NCBI RefSeq assembly: GCF_000525855.1
Contig: NZ_AODE01000019.1
Location: forward strand, 62,001-126,000
Direction: 5' to 3'
DNA length: 64,000 bases
Origin: Listeria cornellensis FSL F6-0969
GTDB lineage: Bacteria; Bacillota; Bacilli; Lactobacillales; Listeriaceae
The position numbers were made by a program, and so were the translations under genes. The notes under the pieces are model-generated. The model saw only the letters and a program-made list of their open reading frames with translations, was not told where the DNA came from and made no database searches. Positions 1 through 9,733 of the stretch are shown piece after piece. How positions within the stretch are numbered: position 1 is the stretch's first letter; the number at the start of each line of letters is the position of its first letter.

Positions 1-101
1 GTCACCACGTCACCAACTTCACCTGCTAATTTCTCAACATAGATCTCTTGGCCAGCTTCAACTTTAACTTGTTTTCCACCTGTTTCAATAATTGCGTACA
101 T
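1..101 (-). CDS. rplU: 50S ribosomal protein L21 (N-terminal part, runs off window)
   Basis: The first 33 codons read [17 protein letters not shown], the conserved start of bacterial L21, a 23S-rRNA-binding protein of the large subunit. The ATG at 101-99 follows a strong AGGAGG ribosome-binding site around 111-116. The rest of the gene lies beyond the window edge. Downstream partners in Listeria are the small Prp protease gene and rpmA, not visible here. The leader upstream holds a hairpin that may be the autoregulatory L21 leader. Confidence 0.95.
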   Translation of the reverse strand, partial: MYAIIETGGKQVKVEAGQEIYVEKLAGEVGDVV

Positions 102-245
102 ACTTGCACCTCCTCATATACTTAGACTCGCCATCATGAGGGGATTGTTAAAAACAATACTTGGCCCTATTCTGAGCGGTTGTAGCATGGTGCGCTACAA
201 ACATAACATTAGAATGATACCATAGAAAGAAAGCCTGTGTCAACA
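102..245 (-). promoter_or_regulatory. rplU leader with hairpin, possible L21 leader RNA
   Basis: The 150-base gap between rng and rplU carries a perfect 7-bp stem at 180-186 and 194-200 with a 7-base loop, in the transcribed leader of rplU. Firmicutes commonly carry a structured L21 leader that mediates autoregulation. I can see the hairpin but cannot match the covariance model, so the assignment is an inference from position. Confidence 0.4.
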
Positions 246-252
246 ACTATTG

Positions 253-1612
253 TCAATGCTCCACTTGTGATATCCGATAAAATGGCCGCACTTCATCCGC
301 AATCATCCAATCAATATCTCCATCAAACGAAATTTCATCCAAAAAGGCATCCATCACATCCATCGTTACCGTCACAGCCACATAGGACGGATCACTTGCA
401 AAAACACCTCTAAGCTCCCGCTCCATCTGATAAATAAGCGTTTGAACAGAGGAAACATACCCACTCCCCTCACACGTAGGACAAGCGCACTGCATTTCCT
501 CGATAAGCGATTTCTGTCGTTTGCGCCGCGTCAATTGCATCAAGCCATTCTCAGAAAGTCCCTCCACTCGAACCGTTGTTGCATCTAGGGCAGCTACTTC
601 CTGCATTTGTTCCCGCAATCTATCTAACTGAACACGACTCATCCCGCCGATAAAGTCAATAAGAATAAAGCCACTCATATTTCGCAATTTCATTTGACGA
701 CCAATTTCCCCAATGACCGCCAGATTAATGTCAAACGCGACCTCATCTACTTCCTTTTTCGATTTATAATTACCAGAGTTCACATCAATCACCCACATGG
801 CCTCGGTTTTCTCAATCACGATAGATGCCCCGTTCTTTAAAAAGACCGCCGGACGTAGCAATCGATTTATCGCAACTTCCAGGTTGTAGGCAGAGAATAT
901 CCCGCCTTTTTCACGAAAAAGCGATACATCAGAAAAATGCACCTGCAAATCATGATAAAGTACAGCATCATCACAAATAATTTCTGCTTTATCATTCACA
1001 AGAGGATTACTACGCAACATAGTTGGAATACTAACCATCGCCTCATGAATCTTTCTATTAGACCCTTTAGCCCGCACCATAATCTCTTCCATTTCGCTCC
1101 TAGCTTGTAGGATATCTTCTTTAATTTTTTCAGGGCTAACATCGACTGAAGCTGAGCGCAGAATAACACCTTCATTATCCAATAATAGCGGGGATACAAG
1201 TTGCTGTAACCGATCTTTATCTATTTCTTTTATTTTCTTAGAAATTGCTAAAAATGGCTTCCCGTAGCTATACACCACAGAACCACAAGATACTTCAATC
1301 ATACCTGTAAGTAGCGGTGCTTTTGTCGCGTTTCCTTCCCGTTTTACTTGCACCATTAATTTTAGACCCTCATGTAAGCGGTATGCCTCTGGAATATCCT
1401 GCAAATGAATAAAAGCATTCTCTTTATAGCCAATATTCACAAATGCAGCATTGATTTTCTGGTTTATTTTTGTAACAGTTCCCAAATAAATATCCGATAC
1501 TTGAGGCTCTGTAGTTGGTCTAATAATCTCCAAACCCACCAATACTTTCTCTTCTAAAAAAGCCACCCTTTTTTTCTTTCCCCATAGCGCTAATAACAAT
1601 TCTCAATGCCAT
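253..1612 (-). CDS. rng: ribonuclease G/E family endoribonuclease (one apparent frameshift near the start)
   Basis: RNase E/G family single-strand endoribonuclease, about 452 residues when repaired, close to the usual RNase G length. It has an S1-like RNA-binding part near the N terminus, the two catalytic aspartates in W-V-I-D-V-N-S-G and F-I-L-I-D-F-I-G-G, and the zinc-link motif C-P-T-C near residue 385. A TTG at 1599 opens the long frame, but an ATG at 1612 with a GGGAGG site gives the expected N terminus (R-I-V-I-S-A-M-G-K-E-K-R-V-A-F) if one T is dropped from the run at 1569-1575. That ATG overlaps the end of the upstream gene, implying translational coupling. Confidence 0.9.
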
Positions 1613-2232
1613 GCCTCCCAGACACAATATTTTTTTATGTTTCTATACCAGACTGCAAGGGACGTTCTAGATACTCCATACTTATCTGCTAGCGTTTGTT
1701 GGTCAAAATCCTTTAATTCTGGATATCGATTCGCAATAACCGCATATTCCGCAGCACCGACAATCGATTTGTAATCCACATTCTTTTTAAACGTAATTGG
1801 ATACACATCAACAAAGGTTCGCAATAACGCCTGTATTTCTCCACTAATTTTAACATCATAGCGTGCCATTGCTAATTGCGCGTACGTGAATACTTCTGGC
1901 ATATCGAACATAATCTGCTTTGATTCCATTGTAGTTTCTTCCATTGAAGCACTAATTGTCTTCTCCCAAGCTAATATCTCATTCTTCTTAACACTATATG
2001 CTGAACCAAGCTCTCCTATAAACCGTTGCCTATCTGCTGGCAATAAAAACATATAACTAGCCGTGGCGACAACCGCTCTTATTTCGTCATCTGATAACCT
2101 TTCTACATTAGTCATCACGTGATTAATAATCTCAAAACTAGTCTGCTCCTCTTGTTTTTCAATAGGCAAAGGATTCCTATCTCCATACTGTTCCATAATC
2201 CGACGTGTATCCTCTAGTTTCCATCCATCCAT
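1603..2232 (-). CDS. hypothetical protein with C-terminal helix-turn-helix-like segment
   Basis: A 209-residue soluble, mostly helical protein that I do not recognise. The last 35 residues (Q-T-L-A-D-K-Y-G-V-S-R-T-S-L-A-V-W-Y-R-N-I-K-K-Y) look like a helix-turn-helix: a short helix, the turn K-Y-G-V-S and a recognition-like helix. No signal peptide or membrane segment is apparent. It lies between minD and rng, where Bacillus carries spoIVFA and spoIVFB. Its stop codon overlaps the probable rng start, so the two are likely translated together. A DNA- or RNA-binding role is an inference only. Confidence 0.7.
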   Translation of the reverse strand: MDGWKLEDTRRIMEQYGDRNPLPIEKQEEQTSFEIINHVMTNVERLSDDEIRAVVATASYMFLLPADRQRFIGELGSAYSVKKNEILAWEKTISASMEETTMESKQIMFDMPEVFTYAQLAMARYDVKISGEIQALLRTFVDVYPITFKKNVDYKSIVGAAEYAVIANRYPELKDFDQQTLADKYGVSRTSLAVWYRNIKKYCVWEAWH

Positions 2233-2251
2233 AATAATTCCTCCTGTAGCA

Positions 2252-2296
2252 AAAAAGCTGGTTATTAACGAGAGACATCAACGTCTCCATTAATAA
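2252..2296 (-). terminator. probable intrinsic terminator after minD
   Basis: An inverted repeat (arms 2262-2276 and 2283-2296, one internal mismatch) is followed on the minus strand by a run of T (the A run at 2252-2257). It lies just below the minD stop and above the start of the next gene, so it may partly insulate that gene and rng. Confidence 0.5.
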
Positions 2297-2320
2297 ATCC
2301 AACTTTTATTATCTGTCTAA

Positions 2321-3121
2321 TCAATTACCGCCAAATAAGGTTTTTAAGCGGCTAAAAAATCCATGTTTCTGTTCATCAATCGACATCAACGGAATAGACT
2401 CACCTAATAGTCTACGAGCGATATTTCTATACCCGATGCTTGCTTTGTTACCTGCTTGCATAGTGACTGGTTCACCACTATTAGAAGAACGAATAACCTC
2501 ATCATCATCAATAATTATTCCAATCAGCTCGATAGATAAATGTGTCGTTATTTCGTCAATATCCATGACATCACCATTTCGCATCATCTGTGTCCGAATA
2601 CGATTAATAATCAGTTTAGGCGCCTCAATTTCCTCTTGTTCTAACAAACCAATAATCCTATCTGCATCACGTACAGCCGATATTTCCGGCGTTGTCACAA
2701 CTAATGCACGATCTGCGCCAGCAACCGCATTCTTATACCCCTGCTCAATCCCAGCCGGGCAATCAATAAGGATGAAATCATAGTCCGGCTTCATTTGCGC
2801 GATTAACTCTTTCATCTGTTGACCTGTAACAGCACTCTTATCCGTTGTTTGCGCTGCCGGTAGTAAAAATAGCAAATCCTCAAAACGCTTATCCTTAATA
2901 ACCGCCTGATGCAATTTACAACGACCTTCCACAACGTCTACAAGATCATAAATAATCCGATTTTCTAAACCTAAAATAACATCGAGATTTCGAAGTCCGA
3001 TATCCATATCGACTAAGCACACTTTCTTGCCTTGCAATGCAAGCGCTGTACCAAGGTTGGCTGTTGTAGTCGTCTTACCAACGCCACCTTTTCCTGAAGT
3101 TATAACTATAGCCTCACCCAT
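2321..3121 (-). CDS. minD: septum site-determining protein MinD
   Basis: Membrane-associated ATPase of the Min system that recruits MinC to block division away from mid-cell. The 266-residue protein has the deviant Walker A K-G-G-V-G-K-T-T near residue 11, the switch aspartates D-M-D-I-G and I-D-C-P-A-G, and a C-terminal amphipathic membrane-targeting helix (F-F-S-R-L-K-T-L-F-G). It starts two bases after the minC stop. No minE is seen, as expected in Firmicutes, where DivIVA/MinJ-type proteins give polarity. Confidence 0.97.
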   Translation of the reverse strand: MGEAIVITSGKGGVGKTTTTANLGTALALQGKKVCLVDMDIGLRNLDVILGLENRIIYDLVDVVEGRCKLHQAVIKDKRFEDLLFLLPAAQTTDKSAVTGQQMKELIAQMKPDYDFILIDCPAGIEQGYKNAVAGADRALVVTTPEISAVRDADRIIGLLEQEEIEAPKLIINRIRTQMMRNGDVMDIDEITTHLSIELIGIIIDDDEVIRSSNSGEPVTMQAGNKASIGYRNIARRLLGESIPLMSIDEQKHGFFSRLKTLFGGN

Positions 3122-3123
3122 GA

Positions 3124-3802
3124 TTATTGCCCTCCTTGAAAATTAGAAATTTCTGGTCTAATTTTTCTTAAAATGTGTAAGCTATCAATCGCCAGCTCAC
3201 CTTTATCATCTATATATGCAGTCAAAATATTTTCTTCCACTCGACCTTTATTTTCCTCGGCATCAAACCCGCGAATCTCGCCAGCAATTCTAATCTGCGA
3301 CGGATACTGGAACTTCCCAGTAACAACTGCTTTCAAATCCCCTTCAAAGCCCGCATGAATAATTCCTTTTACATTCCCAAGAATAAAAATATTCCCTGTC
3401 GCGCGGATAGAACCGCCCGGATTAACATCTCCCACAAGTAACAGGTCACCTGGTACATTAATTATTTGACCAGATCGCACAACTGTAGCTAGCGAAAAAA
3501 TTTGCTCTTCTTCTTTCCATTTTTTCGCATCTTGCTTACTCATGACATTACTTGTAAATCCGCTAACTTCCATTGCGCTATTTTCTTTAATAATAGCCAT
3601 GATGCTCTTTTCTTCATCTTCTGTAAAGAGGCGATTTCCTATATGTACTTGAACAGCCAACTTTTGATTCTGGGATACTATTTTTTGCTGTTCCTTAAGG
3701 CGTTGCATTAAACCTTCTTCCAGTTCGACAATACTGGCTACATCGCTAAAAAAAAATGCTAATGCCATCTTTCGTCCCTTTTATTTGGACATACTTTTTC
3801 AA
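3124..3802 (-). CDS. minC: septum site-determining protein MinC (one apparent frameshift)
   Basis: FtsZ polymerisation inhibitor delivered by MinD. The C-terminal beta-helix domain (G-D-V-N-P-G-G, then G-N-V-K-G-I-I-H-A-G, ending R-K-I-R-P-E-I-S-N-F-Q-G-G) is intact. The natural start appears to be TTG at 3802 after an A-G-G-rich site, giving K-K-Y-V-Q-I-K-G-T-K-D-G-I-S-I-F-F-S-D; this requires dropping one A from the 9-base run at 3748-3756. Repaired length is 225 residues, the family norm. A shorter reading that starts inside the gene lacks the first N-terminal strands. Confidence 0.92.
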
Positions 3803-3978
3803 CTTACCTTCACCTCACAGCTCATATATTTAGTATATATTAGGATACAAAAGATACTCTCCATCATAATTAATATCAGTCTGTAAGTTGCTTCTTGGTA
3901 AGCAAGAATACTCTCTGAATGCCTACTACAATACAAGCAAACAGACTGATACCGACTTTCATCCCATCTTACTTCCCA

Positions 3979-4494
3979 TCACTTCTCTTTAATTTCAATA
4001 GAAAACCTCTGAATGGGAAATACACAACCAAAAAAAAAGGCTAAATTTAATAAAATTGTTGTCCATAGACGTCGATCCACAAAAGTAGCTAGTGCCATAT
4101 CCGTTCCACCAATCAGAACATAAAAGCCGTATACCAAGCACTCTGTAAGTATTACATTAAATACAACTACAAGCCCTACCAAAATGATATTATTCTGAAG
4201 AACCTTCATGAATTTGTCCGTTAGATACACGACTAAAGGGAAGATGGCGAAGTAGATTCCTAAAATACCCGTGTAATAAATATCGAATACCATTCCAAGT
4301 ACAAAGGCATAAATTAACGTAACATTTCTACTATAAAACGTAGCCATCAATACGAGCATTACAATGAGAAAGTGAGGGATAAAGAATCGTTGTTCGCCAA
4401 AAAATGATTGACTAAACAACATACTAGAAACACCCTCCAAAATAAAAACCGCGATTGCAATAAGTGGCATTCCAACTACTTTTCTCATATTCAT
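3979..4494 (-). CDS. mreD: rod shape-determining protein MreD
   Basis: A 171-residue polytopic membrane protein of the elongasome, directing lateral wall synthesis with MreC and MreB. It shows about five hydrophobic segments, including the first 28 residues and the A-F-F-F-G-C-V-F-P segment near the C terminus. It overlaps the mreC stop by one base, the usual mreBCD arrangement. It contains an in-frame T9 run (4030-4038), one of the few long runs in the window that does not break a gene. Confidence 0.9.
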   Translation of the reverse strand: MNMRKVVGMPLIAIAVFILEGVSSMLFSQSFFGEQRFFIPHFLIVMLVLMATFYSRNVTLIYAFVLGMVFDIYYTGILGIYFAIFPLVVYLTDKFMKVLQNNIILVGLVVVFNVILTECLVYGFYVLIGGTDMALATFVDRRLWTTILLNLAFFFGCVFPIQRFSIEIKEK

Positions 4495-5358
4495 CAGGAG
4501 CCTGCCCCTTCCGAATCGTCACCCTCCAATGTACGTTTCAATACAATGACATGACTCAAATCGTATAGATCAGCACCTGGCTTCACAAGTGCAGTCTGAG
4601 ATAATCCCATCTTATCCGTTTCAACTTTTTCAATCGTCCCAATAAAAATGTCTGATGGAAAAATTCCGCCTAAACCGGATGTAACTACTTTTTCACCCTT
4701 AGTGAATTTTTGGTCTACTGGCAACTGTTTCATTTCTAACAACCTTTGCTCAGCATCATAACCATTAATAATACCATATGCAGCAGCTTTTCCTTGTACT
4801 ATAGCAGAAATCCGATTCCTGTCATCCGTCGAACTAAGTAATTTTACTGTGGATGATTTTGCACCAGTCTTTGTAATTTTCCCAATCATTCCCTCGGGAG
4901 TACGAACTGCCATATTAGGCTTCACACCATCAACAGAACCTTTATCAATTTGGACCTGTGTATTCCAATTGTCTGGGTTTCTTGAAATGACTGTTGCATT
5001 GATTGGTTCATAATCACTAAGATCTGCTTCAATATCTAATGATTTTTTTAGCTCTGCGTTTTCTTTACTTAAATCTGATACTTTACTTTCAAGTTGTGCC
5101 AATTCTTCTAAACGTTTTTTTTAGATGCTCGTTCTCAGTGTATGTGTTTTTTAAGTCTTTCGCATTATCAAAAAAACTTGCAACAAAGCCAACCGGTTTG
5201 GAGACGATGTTTTCCCCAAACCCCGCAACATCTTTCACAAATTGCTCTGGCCATGAAGCTTTACTTTTCCCACTCAGTGAATATCCTACCAATGCTACTA
5301 AAACGATAATGGATATCAACAAGATAATTAAACGTTTATTTAAGAAAAACTGTGGCAT
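4494..5358 (-). CDS. mreC: rod shape-determining protein MreC (one apparent frameshift)
   Basis: Bitopic elongasome scaffold: a short cytoplasmic N terminus, one transmembrane helix (about residues 8-28), a coiled coil (about 65-105) and two extracellular beta domains. The frame breaks at the T8 run 5115-5122, in the coiled coil; with seven bases it reads on as R-L-E-E-L-A-Q-L-E-S-K and the protein is 287 residues. ATG at 5358 is preferred over GTG at 5367 because GAGGTG sits six bases before the ATG. It lies between mreB and mreD in one operon. Confidence 0.92.
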
Positions 5359-5446
5359 AATGAACACCTCATCTCGTCAATCCTCTTCTTTACAATAATG
5401 CAATAGGTCCCAAAAACCCACCAAAATATAAATGAGTTACATTAGT

Positions 5447-6457
5447 TCATTTTTTTTCTTTTTTGTACAAATCCATATTTTCTAATGATTTACCTGTTCC
5501 AATTGCAACACAATCAAGCGGATTTTCAGCAATAATCACCGGCATTTTCGTTTCTTCCGCAATAACTGAATCTAAATTACGAAGAAGCGCTCCACCACCA
5601 GTTAAAACAATTCCTTTATCCATGATATCAGCAGACAGCTCAGGAGGAGTATTCTCTAATGTACTCTTCACCGCGTCGATAATAGAAGCTACAGTGTCTG
5701 CTAATGCCTCACTGATTTCTTCAGGCGAAATCTCGATTGTTTTTGGTAGACCCGTCACTAAATCTCGACCACGAATACTAAAAGCTTCCAAGCCAAGGTT
5801 AACAGGATCCGCAGAGCCAATCTCCATTTTTATTGTTTCCGCAGTACGGTCACCGATTAACAAATTATATTTTTTGCGGATAAAATTGATAATCGCATCA
5901 TCCATATCGTCTCCAGCAGTTCGTTCTGAACGGCTAGTTACGATGCCACCAAGCGAAATGACAGCAACTTCTGTAGTTCCGCCACCGATATCTACAACCA
6001 TGCTACCAGTTGGATCCCATACAGGTAAGCCAGCACCAATTGCAGCTGCAAATGGCTCTTCAATTGTGTATGCTTCCTTTGCTCCAGCTTGACGTGTAGC
6101 ATCTGTAACAGCGCGCTTTTCAACGCCAGTTATTCCAGATGGAACACAAATCATGACACGTGGTTTGCTTGCACTTGCACCCTTACTCGCCTTTTGAATA
6201 TAATATTTCATCATCGCTGCTGTTGTATCATAATCAGCAATAACGCCATCTTTCATTGGACGAATAGCAACAATATTTCCTGGTGTTCTCCCAATCATAT
6301 TCTTCGCTTCGCTACCAACTGCAACAATTTCTTGTGTATCTTTCTTCATTGCTACAACAGATGGTTCCCTTAAAACAATACTTTTACCTTTCATGTATAC
6401 TAAAGTATTTGCCGTTCCTAAGTCGATTCCAATATCTTTATTACCAAATCCAAACAT
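5447..6457 (-). CDS. mreB: rod shape-determining protein MreB
   Basis: Actin-like ATPase forming membrane-associated filaments that orient peptidoglycan synthesis. The 336-residue protein shows the actin-fold phosphate loops D-L-G-T-A-N-T near residue 12 and V-D-I-G-G-G-T-T-E near residue 157, and the adenosine motif T-G-G-G-A-L near residue 288. Length and sequence are typical and uninterrupted. It is the first gene of mreBCD-minCD, preceded by a leader of about 165 bases from a predicted extended -10 promoter. Confidence 0.97.
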   Translation of the reverse strand: MFGFGNKDIGIDLGTANTLVYMKGKSIVLREPSVVAMKKDTQEIVAVGSEAKNMIGRTPGNIVAIRPMKDGVIADYDTTAAMMKYYIQKASKGASASKPRVMICVPSGITGVEKRAVTDATRQAGAKEAYTIEEPFAAAIGAGLPVWDPTGSMVVDIGGGTTEVAVISLGGIVTSRSERTAGDDMDDAIINFIRKKYNLLIGDRTAETIKMEIGSADPVNLGLEAFSIRGRDLVTGLPKTIEISPEEISEALADTVASIIDAVKSTLENTPPELSADIMDKGIVLTGGGALLRNLDSVIAEETKMPVIIAENPLDCVAIGTGKSLENMDLYKKEKK

Positions 6458-6629
6458 TTATTAATCTCCTTTTCTCTTCTTAATTATCACTTTGTCCATG
6501 CTTGCTGTCTCTCTATTAACTTAATTAGTTTTTAAATTCCCAGCCCCAAAGTATTGTCTTTTAATAATCAGGTATGCTGATATCCCTTGATGTTTTATGT
6601 AAAAACAGATACACACAAACAACCATCTT

Positions 6630-6638
6630 ATTATAACA
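6630..6638 (-). promoter_or_regulatory. predicted extended -10 promoter for mreB
   Basis: On the minus strand the sequence reads TGTTATAAT, an extended -10 element (TG, one base, TATAAT) with the hexamer at 6630-6635. No good -35 is visible. Position upstream of mreB and downstream of the repaired radC stop fits the mreBCD-minCD promoter. Confidence 0.45.
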
Positions 6639-6696
6639 TAACTAAGAAGAACAGACATTAATTTTTGATGAGATACTTGAAATATTTATCTTTTCT

Positions 6697-7372
6697 TTAG
6701 AAATAGCCTTCTTGCTTCAAACTTGTGAAGGTATTACTACCAATAATAATGTGATCAATTAATGGAATTCCTAGTAAATCTCCCGCTTTTTTTTAATTGC
6801 TTTGTCACGGTAATGTCTTGACTTGACGGGCTTGCATCACCTGAAGGATGGTTGTGAAAACACATAACACTTGCCGCAGAATATTTCATCGCCTGTTTGA
6901 ATATTTCTCTTGGATGAACAACGCTACTATTCAGACTTCCAATAAAAATCGTTTCTCGGTGAAGTACTCTATTTCTTGTACTTAAAAATACGCAGTGAAA
7001 GTGTTCTTGTGATAACAAACTCATTTCTTGCATCACTAAGTCTGCACCATCCTGTGGGCCTCTGATTATTGGACATGAATTTGTCTTTTGTTGCCCCATA
7101 CGCTTACTGATTTCAATTGCTGCTAATACTTTCGCAGCTTTCGCAAGACCAATCCCATTCATTTCCATCAATTCCTGTAATGTAGCCTCTCTCATATCTG
7201 CTATCTCTGAATATTTTGCGATTACTTTGTTAGCCAAATCTACGACAGATTCTGTCCTACTACCTGTTTCAAGGATAATCGCGAATAATTCAATATTAGA
7301 TAAACTGGATACCCCTTTTTTCTGAAGTCGTTCGCGAGGCTTTTCTGTGTCAGACATTTCTCTTATAAACAT
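6697..7372 (-). CDS. radC: DNA repair protein RadC (one apparent frameshift near the end)
   Basis: RadC/JAMM family protein, 224 residues when repaired: an N-terminal helix-hairpin-helix region (about 1-95) and a C-terminal MPN/JAB domain with the metal motif [11 protein letters not shown] near residue 175. Its biological role remains unsettled in the literature despite the name. The T8 run at 6787-6794 breaks the last 30 codons; with seven bases the frame continues through [10 protein letters not shown] to a stop at 6697. The ATG at 7372 follows AGGAGG with a 7-base spacer. Confidence 0.92.
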
Positions 7373-7387
7373 ATGCTCTCCTCCTTT

Positions 7388-8133
7388 TCACTGATGCAGA
7401 ACAAACTTCCAGAAATAATCGTTTACAAATGGAGATAGTAAAAAACCAAACAGTATAAACGGAACAAAAGGGATTCGTTTCTTTCTGATTCCCTGCTGAA
7501 AAATAGCGACCAGACTCATTAGAATCGCTCCTGAAAATACCGCTATGATAAAAATGAATATAGCCTCTTTCAAAACTCAAAAAAAAAGCAAAGCAGTATT
7601 AATAATTTTATATCCCCAAAACCAAATCCTTTTCTAACAAATAAATAGATTCCTATGAACACAATTATACCTAAAATTAATTGGTATGTGTGCTGTAAAA
7701 GAAGCGTGAAATCGACATACCCATAGTAACTAGCACAACTAATGAAATAAAGAAATAAAATCAAATTGGGTATATGAAGATAGAATATATCACTTACGTA
7801 TAGGATTAGTAGTAATGAAAATATAAAAATATACAGATAAAACGAATTCTCAAGACCATATACTTTATACAAAATACAGACAAATATAGGTGCCAATATT
7901 TCTACAATAAAATAACTCCAACTCATAGATTGATTACAGCATCCTGTGCGCCCTTTGAGCAGGATAAAAGATACAACAGGTAGCAAATGAATGGTCAATA
8001 GCTTCTCTCCACAATAATCACATTCCGAAGATATCCTGCGTAAAAACGGCTTTCGCAAAGGATAGTTCATCCCTACAACATGTAAAAAAGATGCCAATAC
8101 TAAACTATATACAGTCAAAATAAAATAAATCAT
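7388..8133 (-). CDS. comC: type IV prepilin-like leader peptidase ComC (two apparent indels)
   Basis: Polytopic aspartyl protease that processes competence pseudopilins (ComGC type). It shows the zinc-binding region C-D-Y-C near residue 40 with a downstream C-C, and the catalytic aspartates in Y-V-S-D-I-F and the G-F-G-D motif. The reading frame is lost just after the second aspartate, at the A9 run 7579-7587; restoring the C-terminal membrane segments also needs one base fewer at 7572-7575 (giving F-F-L-S-L-K-E-A), for 247 residues. Either two sequencing errors or a real pseudogene. ATG at 8133 follows GGAGG. Confidence 0.85.
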
Positions 8134-8194
8134 GATACACCTCCAACTTCTTGGACATAAATATAGCATGATAAGATTTTACTGTCATATTGCC

Positions 8195-8294
8195 AAAAAA
8201 AGTTTTTTTGTATGGAATAGCACTCTAAATAAACGGATTTCTGCTAAGGAGAAAAAGGGATTTCTGCAAGAAGAAGTAGCCAAAAACATTTTTT
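8195..8294 (-). promoter_or_regulatory. two ComK-box-like motifs upstream of comC
   Basis: Two matches to A4-N5-T4 occur between folC and comC, at 8195-8207 and 8282-8294. ComK binds pairs of such AT boxes upstream of late competence genes, and comC is a late competence gene. The spacing is not one of the usual 8, 18 or 31 bases and the region is AT-rich, so support is weak. Otherwise nothing is seen in this 240-base gap except the folC terminator. Confidence 0.3.
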
Positions 8295-8334
8295 TTATGC
8301 AATTTACATCTAGTCAAAATAGATATAAAATGAC

Positions 8335-8359
8335 AAAAAGACCCTTAACAAGGATCTTT
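8335..8359 (-). terminator. intrinsic terminator after folC
   Basis: A 10-bp stem (8337-8346 with 8350-8359, one G-U pair) and 3-base loop, followed on the minus strand by a T-rich stretch. It lies 17 bases past the folC stop. Confidence 0.75.
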
Positions 8360-8375
8360 CTGAACACAATTTGTA

Positions 8376-9668
8376 TTAAGAATTAAGTAGCGTCTTTCTA
8401 ACTTCAGAAATAAAATAGAGAGAACCAGTAATTAGAATGACTTCTTCTTCCTCACTTTCCATCCAGCTATTTAAAATATTCTCCCAGTTTTCAACGGAGG
8501 TGATATTATTTGTAATAGCAATTTGTTTTATATCATTTTTTGTAAGTGCCCTAGGGTAATCGAATGTAGTAATGTAAATCTGCACATTTTCGATATCGTT
8601 TAACAAAGAAATCATTCTACGAACTCTTTATCTTTCATGGCTGTAAAAAGAACTTTTACAGGGACACCTTCGAATTTCTGAGCCGAGTCAACCAATACGC
8701 GCATCCCTTCTAGGTTATGCGCGCCATCTAAAAATACAATAGGCTTATTGTGTATTTGTTCCATCCGCCCAGGCCATTTAGTTATCTTTAACCCCATTTT
8801 AATCGTTTCATCTGAAATAATAAACTGCTTCGCCTGAAGTAACTCTGCTGTTTTTATGGCGACCGCAGCATTATTTAACTGATGATCACCCATTAACCCA
8901 ACATCTATATCTTCTATTTCTCGATTTGTTATTCGGTAAGTAAATAACTCATCTGCCTGCTTCTGGACAAAAAAAATGAGTGTCTAATTGATAGATGTCC
9001 GACTCAAATTCATTGGCCTTCCCTTCATATAGCACGCGTATTTCTGGCTGTATTACACCACTAACAATCGGCACATGCTTTTTGAAAATACCTGCTTTTT
9101 CCATAGCGATACTTTGAATCGAATTACCTAAAAACTCCATATGATCCATACCAATCGTTGTAATCACAGAAACTAGCGGTGTAATCACATTTGTGGAATC
9201 TAGTCTACCACCTAGGCCAACTTCGACCAGACCAATATCGATAGAGTCATACTCAGCAAAGTAAAGAAACATCATAACCGTAATAATTTCAAATTCAGAT
9301 GGATGACCCATCTCCGTTAGCGCAAGCTCATCAGCCAAAGGTTTTATTCTATCGCAAAGTACGATAATCTCCTCATCCTTAATGGGCACACCATTGACAC
9401 TAATCCGTTCGTTAAATGCCTCAATATAAGGTGAAGTGAATGTGCCAACTTTATATCCAGATTGCTCCAATATATTGCGAAGAAATGTTAGTGTAGATCC
9501 TTTTCCGTTTGTTCCTGCGATGTGGACCCACTTATTTCTCTTTTCAGGATTGCCTAGTCTAGCGAGCATCCATTCCATCCGCATAAGGCCTGGCTTAATT
9601 CCCATACGTAACGTTCCATGAACCCACTCTAAAGCCTTTGTATAGCTTTGAAAATGCATATGTGCCAT
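8376..9668 (-). CDS. folC: folylpolyglutamate synthase / dihydrofolate synthase FolC (two apparent indels)
   Basis: ATP-dependent ligase that adds glutamate to dihydropteroate and folates. The Mur-ligase P-loop I-A-G-T-N-G-K-G-S is near residue 50, with D-S-T-N-V and D-G-A-H-N-L further on. The A8 run at 8969-8976 needs seven bases, and near 8614 one A is missing (G-T-A-G-A-A-T-G should hold three A), where the pieces meet in an ATGA overlap that mimics a gene boundary. Repaired length is 430 residues. ATG at 9659 may be the true start, as GGGGG lies eight bases before it. Confidence 0.92.
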
Positions 9669-9733
9669 CCCCCTTTATACTAAAAACTAGACCTCCTGAA
9701 AAATAAGGACACAGAAGGGCTGAAGTAGTTCTT

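Noticed and set aside
7350-7580. 76-codon frame reading through the comC tail
   Set aside because: It is the shifted frame of the comC C terminus, overlaps the radC start, and lacks any recognisable content.
8132-8386. Plus-strand open frame of 84 codons between comC and folC
   Set aside because: It runs through the folC terminator and the comC leader, has no ribosome-binding site, and its residues look like translated AT-rich non-coding DNA.
8612-8893. The folC pieces and similar halves elsewhere read as separate overlapping genes
   Set aside because: Each pair belongs to one known protein family, and a single-base change joins them with correct length, so they are annotated as one gene.
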